64,000 nt of DNA. It comes from Petunia secreta. Lineage: Eukaryota; Streptophyta; Magnoliopsida; Solanales; Solanaceae. The stretch spans positions 9,588,001 to 9,652,000 of the forward strand of contig JARKIP010000049.1 of the NCBI GenBank assembly GCA_029990175.1. Reading direction: 5' to 3'. Positions 20,557-30,238 of this stretch are shown here, piece by piece. Position numbers and translations under genes: made by a program. The notes below the pieces were generated by a model. It had not been told where the DNA came from and did not search any database. It saw only the letters and a program-made list of their open reading frames with translations. Positions within the stretch are counted from its first letter, which is position 1, and each line of letters starts with the position of its first letter.

Positions 20557-21570
20557 ACGTTTATTTATAAGGCAAACGAGCCTAAAACGTTCAACTATAA
20601 GGCGAACGAGCCTAGAACGTCCAATTATAAGGCGAACGAGCCTAAAACGTTCAATTAAAAGGCGAACGAGGCTAAACCATTAGGCAAGTAAAGAGGCAAA
20701 ATTCATTAAAGCAGATACTTCTTTAGACTTAGGAATATCTGCAAATCACAAAATGAAATTTTAGTAAATGTTCCCATAAGCGAAATAGAAATGAAACGGA
20801 TAGGCTTAACAATTTGCAAGGAATATAAGAAATAAAAAATGCCGCCTTTCGGCAATAAACTATCATAAAGCATAATGCTTTAGATCGTGAAGAGGTAGTC
20901 TACAATGCAATCTCGGAATGTGCTCCATTCAACTGATAAAGAAATGAGGCGTCGGGTCCCGAAGCATCCAACGTCCCAGCACAACTTGAAAACCTGCATA
21001 TCCCATTTACGGGTGGGTTAACCCGAATTGTTCATTTACTAGGTGAACAGGCCCAAAACGTTCATTTCTAAGGCGAACGAGCCTAAAACGTCCATTTATA
21101 AGGCGAACGAGCCTAAAACGTTCATTTATAAGGCGAACGAGCCTAAAGAGCGTAAGATAAAGCAAAACACAAAGCTCATTAAAGTAGGTACTTCTTCAAA
21201 CTCAGCAATATCGTCTTTCGGCAATAAACAATGATAAAGCATAACGCTTTAATGATCTAGTGGCAGTTTGCGATTTAATCTTGAATTGTACTCCAATCAC
21301 TTGACAAAGAAAATGAACCGTCCAGTCTTGAAGCGTCAAATGTTCCAAAGCAACTTGAAGTAAATCTCCGATTTACGGGTGGATGGACCCGGATCATTAA
21401 TTATAAGGCAAACAGGTCTAAAACATTCAATTATAAGGCGAATGAGCCCAAAACGTTCAATTATAAGGCGAACGAGCCTAAGATGTCCATTTATAAGGCG
21501 AACGAGCCTAAAACGTTCAATTATAAGGCGGACGAGCCTAAAACATTCATTTATAAGGCGAACGAACCTT
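20557..21570 (-). repeat. Three arrays of a 30-bp hairpin repeat (internal region 1)
   Basis: The arrays are 20557-20676 (four units), 21031-21147 (four) and 21394-21570 (six). Each unit is about 30 bp and centres on AGGCGAACGAGCCT, whose ends AGGC/GCCT can pair. Related spacers with a palindrome of the type AAAGCATAATGCTTT (20876-20890, and near 21236) follow the first two arrays, so there is a higher-order repeat of about 400 bp. ORFs across the arrays are by-products of the period. No function is known. Confidence 0.85.
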
Positions 21571-21939
21571 CATTTAATAGTAACCTGCAAAATAAAGTTG
21601 CAAATTGGATTAATTTAGGTAAAATAATGCAAAGCAAATAAGCAAAGCTAGGTCGAGTTGCTTGTATTGATAATGCTGCACAACGTTGAATGCTGCCTTC
21701 AGTCCATATTGAAACCGATGTTCAATTTTGCTAGTTCTTCTTATTCTACTGCTTTTGGAATTCCTGCATCCAAAGAAAAATCGTGAGTTCGGAAAGATGG
21801 GCCCAAAAGCCTCAACATTTTGTTTTGCTCCTTCTGTCTTTATGCTGAAGTTTGCAGTAGCTCTAAAATGAATTTGCCCCCTGTTTTCAAAGAAAAGCTG
21901 TTAGTTTTTGAACAAATAGTGGCTGGCTTGATTGAGCAC

Positions 21940-22200
21940 CTAATGCGGCTTCAAATCTGCATCTTCTTGTATGGAAATCAGATGTATTGCTGCTGCGAGA
22001 GTCTGATGCCCTTGAAATTCTTCTTTTGCACAAAAGATATCATCTAAGATTGATCTGGCTTGGCTTATTTGGAAAAATGGATTTTCATTGCTTTCGGGAT
22101 TAAAAACCCAATAAAGGGTACAAGATAGTTCATTACATAAAACTTCAAAAGAGTAGGAAAACATAAGATAGTCGGGCAATAATGCCATTTCAACAAGCAA
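21940..22200 (-). CDS. Small ORF downstream of gag-b, copy 1 (unknown)
   Basis: This is an 86-codon frame, MLVEMALLPDYLMFSYSFEV..., starting 23 bp after the gag-b stop on the same strand. It is present without change in copy 2 (43203-43463). I recognise no domain. It could be a real accessory ORF, a relic of the lost pol start, or chance; preservation over two recent copies says little. Confidence 0.25.
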   Translation of the reverse strand: MLVEMALLPDYLMFSYSFEVLCNELSCTLYWVFNPESNENPFFQISQARSILDDIFCAKEEFQGHQTLAAAIHLISIQEDADLKPH

Positions 22201-22223
22201 AGTGTTGTCATTTGATCTTCTTG

Positions 22224-23753
22224 TTAAGCTTCACGCTTCCTTTTCAAATGCCCTGGTGCCAATTTTGATGAATCACCTCTGATGATAATTGCATTTGCTG
22301 CTGGAGGATCATAATTGGTTGTTTGCCCTTGCTTCACACTTATCTTGCCATTTTCAATCATATTCTGGATTTTGTGCTTAAGTGCCAAGCATTCTTCTGT
22401 GTCATGGCCTTGAATATTTGAGTGATATGCGCACGTCTTTGATAAATTGAATCCTTGAGGTGGATTTTCTGGGATCCATCCCTTCCTTGCTTGCAATAGT
22501 CCTTCTACTTTCAATCTCTCAAATATGGCTGACAATGATTCATGTAGAGGAGTGAAAGTACGAGGTCTTAGCCTTTTCGTACTTTGATGACCAGATGGTG
22601 CCTGATAAGATCGATGCTTACGACTTGGATTCTGCATATCATGATTGTAGTGCACTTGCGAAGGCTGGGAGTCTTGAATATTTTCAGGTGCATCAGAACA
22701 ATTGAAAACTGGCACTGTAGTGTCATAGTCAATCAACCTTCTGGTTTGAAACTTTTCTTCCAAAATCTTTGCATACCGGATTAAACTGGGAAAATCCTTT
22801 AAATTGGCAGAAAGTAGCCTTTCATAAAATATGCCTTCTTGAAGGTCGATGAAAGTTGCTATCAACTCATCTTCAGGCAATGGAGGATGCATCTTAGAAG
22901 CCTCTAGCCTCCATCTCACAGCAAATTCCGAAACAGATTCATGCGGCATCTTCTTGATTTTACGCATATCAATTAGATAAGAATCTCTTACTATGTTGAA
23001 TTTGTATTGCTCCACAAAGTCTCGAGCCATGTCTTCCCATGTGTGCCATTTGGTAAAATCTTGCTTAGTATACCATTCAAGTGCCACTCCTGATAAACTC
23101 TGAATAAACAATCTCATACGCAAAGCTTCATCCTTGCCAATTCCAATTAATCTGCTGCAATAATCTTTCAGATGTGCATAGGGGTCCCCTTTTCCATTGA
23201 AAGTGTTAAATTTTGGTATCTTGTACCCACTTGGAAGCTCAATGTCCGGGTGAATGCATAAGTCTTCATAGCAGAAGCTCTGAATATTCCTAGAGCGCAA
23301 TTCTTTTTGCATGATCTTTCTCAAAATCTGTTCATCCATATTATGAGGATAAGTTGTCTCAACTTCCTTCTCAGGCAATTCTGGGGAACGCACTATCAAT
23401 TGATTTGATTGACTTCCCACAACAGGCATATTGATAAATGGTGGTTGGTATAAAGTTGCTGCTGGCCAAGCATTTGGATTGGTAAGATATTCTTGTGGGA
23501 TTTGTGGATATATAGTATGTATAGGCATTGGGTAATTAGGCATTGTTAAGTAAGGCGGATTGGAGGTAAAGCTTGTATTTGGCAAATGTTTGCTAGTGTT
23601 GACAAAATTGACAATCCTATTCCTTTGGACCACATGCTCTTCAACATCATCATTCTGTGCTTGCAAGATACCCATACCAGAACTGGTTGCCTGAAGCTGC
23701 TTTGCCATGTTGTTTTGTCCTTGATGCAGATTTTCAGCCATTTCAGTGTTCAA
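22224..23753 (-). CDS. Gag-b of the tandem element, copy 1
   Basis: An intact frame of 509 codons. Residues 1-175 form a proline/asparagine-rich region; 179-300 form the retrotransposon gag core: IPKFNTFNGKGDPYAHLKDY, then LSGVALEWY, then ARDFVEQYKF and MPHESVSEFAVRWR. A variant zinc-binding motif CAYHSNIQGHDTEEC lies at about 441-455, followed by a basic tail KRKREA. Gag proteins build the particle that packages element RNA. It is the third ORF of the internal region, after ORF1 and gag-a, and no protease or RT follows. The copy at 43487-45016 has the same length and only a few residue changes. Confidence 0.85.
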   Translation of the reverse strand: MNTEMAENLHQGQNNMAKQLQATSSGMGILQAQNDDVEEHVVQRNRIVNFVNTSKHLPNTSFTSNPPYLTMPNYPMPIHTIYPQIPQEYLTNPNAWPAATLYQPPFINMPVVGSQSNQLIVRSPELPEKEVETTYPHNMDEQILRKIMQKELRSRNIQSFCYEDLCIHPDIELPSGYKIPKFNTFNGKGDPYAHLKDYCSRLIGIGKDEALRMRLFIQSLSGVALEWYTKQDFTKWHTWEDMARDFVEQYKFNIVRDSYLIDMRKIKKMPHESVSEFAVRWRLEASKMHPPLPEDELIATFIDLQEGIFYERLLSANLKDFPSLIRYAKILEEKFQTRRLIDYDTTVPVFNCSDAPENIQDSQPSQVHYNHDMQNPSRKHRSYQAPSGHQSTKRLRPRTFTPLHESLSAIFERLKVEGLLQARKGWIPENPPQGFNLSKTCAYHSNIQGHDTEECLALKHKIQNMIENGKISVKQGQTTNYDPPAANAIIIRGDSSKLAPGHLKRKREA

Positions 23754-24289
23754 TGCTAGCCCACCTTTAACAAATGAATTCTACACATTGAGCAAAAGCA
23801 AGTTAATACGTAAAATGATAATGCATGCATAAAATTTCAAATGTAAAATAAGCCATTAGGCCGAATGGATGGGACCAAAATCTCGACTCAACACATGAGT
23901 AAAATATTTAAGAGTTCGAAACTTGAGAAAAACAACTTTGAAAGTTTTTACTAAATTAGTATGCGTGCTAGACCATTTTGACACAAATTGCTAAAATGGT
24001 CGGCTTATTTTGAACATCAATGCTTTGCTCGGCTATCGATTCTCGTTTGTCGCACAACAATCTGTACCAATTCATAGAAAATCCGCTTCTGATAACTATG
24101 AAATCAACATCAATGTCTTCAATTTTCTTTTGCACAATTTTGCCCCAGTTATAACTTCAACATCTCAACTTGCTTTGCGAAATTGACCCAGTTATGACTT
24201 CAACATTTCAACTTGTTTTCCAAAAATTGCCCCAGTTTCTATCTTTGGGAAAATTAAAATTTAATTACTAAAGGGTCGAGCCCGATGGA

Positions 24290-24432
24290 GGAGCCTACGT
24301 ATCCCTCCTTGAGAATCAGACCGTGCGTAGTTCTGCTTGCATAGAAGAGATTTTCCAAAGGATGGTGTAACCGAAACTCGATATGAGTTGCCTACGCTTC
24401 CCGCCTTGGGAAACCGGTTACAGTAGTTTGCT
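24290..24432 (-). other. CTACGTA stem-loop motif, copies 3 and 4
   Basis: Copy 3: CTACGTA (24295-24301) pairs with TGCGTAG (24324-24330), with one T-G wobble; the loop holds GAATCAGACC. About 55 bp further a looser relative follows: CTAC (24386-24389), an inner TTCCC/GGGAA stem, and GTAG (about 24424-24427). Both lie between gag-a and gag-b. Confidence 0.55.
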
Positions 24433-24593
24433 TACATAGGAATAAATTCAAACATTCATAATTTGATATTCTTTCTTTTCTTTTCTTTTAACAGAACTAA
24501 CAAAAGAAAAATACAATAATTACTTCCTAATAATGCAAATAAACTAACTTCTGCTTCTGCCACTTTACTGCTTTTCTGGAACTTAATAGGTGC

Positions 24594-25807
24594 CTAAAGA
24601 CCTTTCTTTGAGCGATCTCCCTTTGCATATGGAAAGATTGCGACAAAAGGTTCGTCAGCGCCGTTTGTTGGTAGAACCTTGATCTGGCCAGAATTAATCA
24701 AGCTTTCAACTTTCTCCTTAAAGGTAAAGCATTCCCCAATATAATGCCCATGCATTCCTGAATGGTAAATGCAGAATTTTCCAAAGTTCTCGGGCTTAAG
24801 GGACCGACATGATTTTGGTTCTATAGGATGTACCAAATTGAACTCCTTGAGCCTTTCAAATAGTCGTGCGTAAGATTCTGGGAGCCGTGTGAATGCGAAA
24901 GCAGATCTTTTGGCATGGTTTGACTGTGAGCTTGGATTGACAATTACTTGTGCATTGGCACTAGGTTCCCCTGCTATGGCTGGCAAAGGTTTGACATGAC
25001 AACTTTTCCTTTGTCTTTGGACTGTGCCTCAACCAAGTTACACTTTCTCTTGTCAGAAATTATTGCAACCGGCTCTACTTGAAGCTCTGCAGATTTTCTT
25101 TTCAATGGACTGCCCTTTGCCAGAATCGGGTTCGAGAATTCATAATGCGCGACAAAGTCCCGGGCTAGTTTATCCCAATTGTCCAATTTCCAAGGACCTC
25201 TTATTGCAAACCATGTCAAAGCTGGTTCCTTAAGTGTCCTAGCAAACATCATCAACTTGGTTTCATTGCTTGGTCCATACCTTACGACCCAGCCAAGGTA
25301 GGCTTTCAAGTGATCACGAGGATTTCCTTTCCCATCATATATTGGTGGATCAGCTGAGTAAAAAACATCCACATGTTCACTTTCTGCCTCCCCTAAGCTT
25401 ACTTGTGATAGTAGAGCATTCTCATCTATCATTGTGCCATTGCTATCTTTAGCATTGGGAAGCCCTTTCCCGTTGCTTTTCTCATTGCTCGTCTTTGAGG
25501 AGCCACCAAATTCCTTTTCCAACAGGAATGCATGCAAATTAGGGAACTGTTGAGCATCACACTCAAATGCTGGAGCTACTTGCATTGTAGGAGGTGCAAC
25601 AGTATAAATAGGAGCAACAGGAGCACTTGGTCCTGGGCTTGGCACGTTACGCACTGGATTGCGAGCATCCATGAGCGCGATAACCAATTCAGTAAGGCTA
25701 GTGAGTCTCTTTTCCAAACTTGCCACGGTTGCTTCAAGCTTGTTAACCTTGTCTTGGTGGGATCCATCATTTCCAGTCAAGTCAATCACGACATTTTGAC
25801 GAGCCAT
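24594..25807 (-). pseudogene. Gag-a of the tandem element, copy 1 (one-base frameshift)
   Basis: The frame starts at ATG 25807 (MARQNVVIDLTGNDGSHQDK) and encodes a short coiled coil (residues 21-48), a proline-rich linker and a gag-like core (about 148-225: IYDGKGNPRDHLKAYLGWVV, LARDFVAHYEF). After a single lost T near 24995 (GGTTTGACA here, GGTTTTGACA in copy 2) it ends early at residue 277; the remaining 130 codons continue in another frame to 24594. That part holds the zinc-like motif CIYHSGMHGHYIGEC. Copy 2 (45857-47071) is intact at 404 codons. It is related to gag-b but shorter and clearly divergent. Confidence 0.8.
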
Positions 25808-26650
25808 ATGTCCTGACCTTGATGTTCAAAATAATTAACCCTTTTAGCAACGCATACCGAATTTAATAAAAATTTATTAAAGATGAAACTGACGGATCAA
25901 CTTATTCCAAAATGGAGAAATTGAGACCGTACTAAAAAGACCCCAAAAGTTTAAATAGGGCGTTTGTTTCGTTAAAGAAAACTGGACAAAATAATGCTTA
26001 TTAAATTCGGAGAAATATTATTTATTAAAAGGATTAAAATTTGATGCTAAAACAATATTTTGTAAAATTAAGACAGACCAAATAAAGATTCAAAAAAGTA
26101 TTTTTAGAATAATAATATGCATGCTTTCATATTATAAGTAAATAAAATAATTAAATTAGTAAAGAGAATAATCGGTTAATTCCTGCAAACAAATACAATG
26201 TTAGTCAAATACCAATATCAATCAAATTGAGTCACCCCAACAAACAATGCAAAATGAATTACAGGCGATTAGCACATAGCAAATAAGCATTTAGCAAGCT
26301 ATTGCATAGTAGACAAATAATTGATATGTGGCAAACACAAGTAATCAAGCGGAAATAAAGATGCAGGCGGGTCCTACCCTGTGAGGTGCCTCTTTGTGCT
26401 AGAGGTAAGCCTAATCGCGCAAATAAATGATAACGAAAGTAGTCCACACCTGTTTTGCAATAATCGATTTTAGAGTAAGCGACAACGACAATAGTAATAA
26501 TAATAGTCTTTCATTAATAATAACTTGCTTTTAGTACATCATCATTATTACATGGAGAATGAAAAGTGCTAGAAAGTAAATACATAAATTAAAGACATAG
26601 TCTGAGTACAATATTTCGAAAATTTAAATAACTGCTATTGCTAAACTGCA
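25808..26650. other. Spacer between ORF1 and gag-a (copy 1)
   Basis: AT-rich, no gene seen. A 62-codon ORF at 26259-26447 is not kept in the same form in copy 2. The same spacer follows the ORF1 copy at 47072-47915. Confidence 0.5.
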
Positions 26651-28157
26651 TCAAACTGGAGGAAGTGCTGAAGCTGAAGTGCTAGCATGGTTTGGATCAA
26701 TCCTGGCTCGTTTCACAGTTTCTACAACTTCTTCCATGAAGCTCCACTCAGAAGGAGTGAAAGTGATGGAGCTAAGCTTGACCTTCATCCCATAGGTTAG
26801 ATCTACATCTTCTAAACCTTCTTTTCCTGCTGGACTAGGAGTGATGGCAATGTCTTCTTTGATCCAGGCATAGTATTCAGGAGTCCGGCCTGCCGGATGA
26901 AAACTAGCGCGTTGGTTCACCATTCTATCCCAATCTTTGAAAATTTCTCTGACCCTTGGAACTTTTACTTCTTTGCCAAATTCAATTTCATAGGATCTCG
27001 TATATGCCGTGAGGGGTATGACTTGTTCTATCCCAAACTGACGAAGGACTCTTAAAGGCGCATAGTGATGAAGGCCCATCAACCCGATGAGCTCGATGTA
27101 ATACTTCTCCTTAGATCTAAGATAAACGCCTCCTTGATTGCAAGCCACCACACTTTCCACAAAATATGGTCTTCTTCAAGCTCGGCTAAGTATCGAAACC
27201 AATCATTAAGGCCCACTGGTGCAACAAACTTTTCAAGTACCCGTTCTTGATGGCTTCTGATTGGGTTGCCCCCACATAAGGCTATGTCCACCATGGGTTT
27301 TCGATTAAAAAGGTGTTCCATGGCCCATAGTTGAAGAAGTAGATTTGAGCTCTCAAAATACCTCTTGCCCTTTTTTCTGTAGTTAGTTAGAGCTCTAAGC
27401 ATTTCTGCCAGAATCATCGGGACCACAGTGACTTCTTTGTCATCAATCCCTTCAAACAAAATACGGACCACTGAACCAATGCTGGTGCTAATCTTCCCTT
27501 CTTCCCGCGGAAAAATCAGAGTTCCAAAGAAGGAAATGACAAAGGCGGTGAAGCGCCTTTTCTTCCAGGTATCCAAAGAACAAGCAAATTCCCGAATATG
27601 GACAGCGTGGCTGTCCCCAAGTGCAAACCTCTCATAAAGATAGTCTAAAGAAACCCATTCCTTTGCAAAGCATCCCAACTTCTTGTTGTTATGTAACCCC
27701 AAATCATCTAAGAAATGCCTCCCTCCTTGTTTCCTTAGAATGATCATCTCCCGACCCTTCAAAGGCAGCCCGGTAAGGTCGGCCATTTCCTCTAAGGTCG
27801 GTGTAAGCTCAAAATCCTTAATCGAAAAACGGTCCTCGAATAGCTCCAGAAAGGCAAGAGTGCCTGAATCAAGTAACGATCAGATGGAATCTCTAACAAA
27901 TGGATCAAATTCCCCAACTTCTTCTCAACCCATCCCGCCTCTCGTTTGTCATCTTGTTTCATGTTCCTCCACCATTCTTTCAATTTCTCAGGAACCTTAA
28001 CAACCATTTGGACATTCTTGAATTCTGACATCTTTTGACCTACAAAGCCAATGACAAAATGTTCAAAACCCCATTCATTGCAAAACTTGGTTTGGACTGA
28101 AGTTCCGTTATCACATAAACACATAATATGCACTGTTGTTGGGTTTAAACCCGTCAA
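26651..28157 (-). pseudogene. ORF1 (DUF7745-like) of the tandem element, copy 1
   Basis: ORF1 is the first ORF after the primer site. The N-terminal frame (28157-27792) reads MTGLNPTTVHIMCLCDNG and WWRNMKQDDKREAGWVEKKLGNL; after a frameshift near 27870 another frame gives KDFELTPTLEEMADLTGLPL and then FRFTAF-like and EEDHILWKVWWLA segments to 27079. A second, private frameshift (one C lost near 27129) moves the end into the frame 27160-26651, which ends SASALPPV. The LTP.L.EEMA.L.G pattern and long helical body resemble proteins annotated as DUF7745 in plants. Its function is unknown; Ogre-type elements also have an ORF1 before gag. Confidence 0.65.
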
Positions 28158-28597
28158 CGAAAAAGGGCGGTTTTCCTAACTATGGAGGCGGTACCAACGA
28201 CCGGGTCCAATCTAAGTTTTATGCATGCATGTTCCTAACGAAAACTCTAGAGTGGGTTTACTAGACACAAGACTATTTTGAGTGGCAAGCGGTCACGCGG
28301 TAGTAAAACTATCCGCTCACCCCGCAGGTACGCGCACTCTTTCTTAAAGGGTTTTTTGTGAGTTGCGGGTGTATAGGCATACACCTCGCGGGTATAAGTA
28401 ACCATGAAGAAGCTCCCAGGAGTGGGGAAAATATGAACGGAATGCCAGTTTAATATGTGCGCAAATAAAGTGTAGTGACATGCTTTCAGTGACAAACAAT
28501 TGCAAATAATCAAATTAACTAATCATGCTATTTTTTGCAAATAATAAACAAATAAAGAGTTATCTCGTGAAAACCTTGCGGTTAGAACCTTAAGGTA
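28158..28597 (-). other. 5' leader of internal region 1
   Basis: This is the sequence between the primer site and ORF1. It contains an 88-codon minus-strand ORF (28247-28513) without family resemblance. The leader should hold packaging signals; none is called. Confidence 0.45.
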
Positions 28598-28615
28598 TCT
28601 CCAGCGGAGTCGCCA
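28598..28615 (-). other. Primer binding site (tRNA-Arg type), internal region 1
   Basis: The plus strand ends GCGGAGTCGCCA, as a tRNA 3' end with CCA would. It resembles plant tRNA-Arg(CCG), whose acceptor end I recall as ...CCCCAGTGGAGTCG. Three bases (CGC) separate it from LTR B. Ogre-type elements are known to use tRNA-Arg. Confidence 0.75.
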
Positions 28616-30238
28616 CGCTGTTGAACCCCAAAAATTACCCTTTCTTTAAAGAAAAGATAGGTTTCGGGTATACTTCAACAAAGTGGGACTCCAAAGGGCT
28701 TTCTTTGGAGTCGCCACCTAATTTAGGAGAATTAGGAACCAATTAATTAAATAATGCGTGCAATTCCTCCGTTTTAAGGAAAATGGTCTTTTCAGAGATT
28801 CTGAAGTAAGAGGTTCAGTTATTTTCGAAAGAAGGTTTCGATTTGAAAGTACTTTCGAAAATCCGTAAAATAACAGTTAATCCTTCGGTTTTCACAAAAT
28901 AGCTCAAAATGTTAACTTTCAATATGTTGATAAAATGGTTTAAGATTAATATTAAAAATCTAAGATTATAATAAATTATACTTTAAAGAAATATGAGTTT
29001 AAATAAACTTAGACTTGAAAAGGAAAGAAAGAAAGAAAGAAAGGAAAATAAATAAATAAATAAATAAATACATAATTATTTAGGAAAACCAATTAATTGG
29101 AAGAAGTTGCACTTTCATAAAAAAAAATGAGTTACTTTTTATTAGTTTCAAATTTTAATTGCACGCATTATTTAACTAAAAGATGCACAATTCGTAAATA
29201 AGATGGAGATTCTAAAGAAATAAAATATTCACAAAATAACTCAATAAATAACTAAACATTCATTAATAAATCGATAATCGAATAAATTATTCTATAACTA
29301 ATGAGGGGAAAATTTTTAATGACATGCAAATTCTAAGGGATTGGGAAAGAGAAGAGGTTTAGAAGAAGAACCCGGAAATTGCGGATTGAATGACTATTTT
29401 TATTTTTTACATTATGCCCATGAGCCTAAGTTATATTAAGCGGCTCAACAAAGCACTTTCTATGGGTCTTCATTTCTTGAATCTTGAGCCCGGACTCGAC
29501 CCCAATGCGACTCCAAGCCAATGCACTATCCCATTTGTGAGTTTATCCAACTCAATCCCAAGGCGTTTCATGCAAAAATAAATAAAAGATAGGATTAGAA
29601 AAGCAAGAGAAGTGTCCATTGGCACCTCAAAAGAAAAGAGCAGACTTCGTCCAGAAACAAGACGTAGAGAATTTAGCAAAATGCTACCAACTTAACTAAT
29701 TTCATTTCATAATTGGCATACTTTATAGGTCCAGTTAGCAGAGAACACTAATGAAATCAATTCATGTCAATGGGCTTAAAGTAAAAGCACATGAACTATA
29801 ATCAATCCTAAGAATTAGATGACAAAGTAGCTAACTTCCAAGACATGACTATTGTTGATGTAAGACAAATACATATTCTTCCACGAACAAAGAGCTAATT
29901 TTCAGGAAATGTAAACAAATACGAACAGGCAGTACGTTTTGCTATCAACCAAGAACACTCCCTCAAGCAGCAAAGAACTAGACAAAGTACTGCCAGAGGA
30001 TTGAAACCAAACCTAGCAGCTCAACCTCTATTTCCCTTTATTTTCTTTCTATTAACAGAATCTGGACATGCTCAAACCCTTACTTTAAACTAAAGACAGC
30101 TTATGCTAAGTTAAAAAAAACATAGATTATAGTACCACACTAAAATTGACAGCTTTGTAAAAAAACATCCGCAAATACAGACAAGTTGAATTTTAAAGCC
30201 TTTTTAATTGAACTACTTAAGGAATTCTTTGACATGGA

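Noticed and set aside
20557..20676. CRISPR-like look of regularly spaced 30-bp repeats
   Set aside because: The repeats are directly adjacent with no unique spacers, and the DNA is a plant retrotransposon.
28247..28513. 88-codon ORF in the leader of the tandem element
   Set aside because: No motif, and it lies in the untranslated leader between primer site and ORF1; preservation in copy 2 is explained by recent copying.
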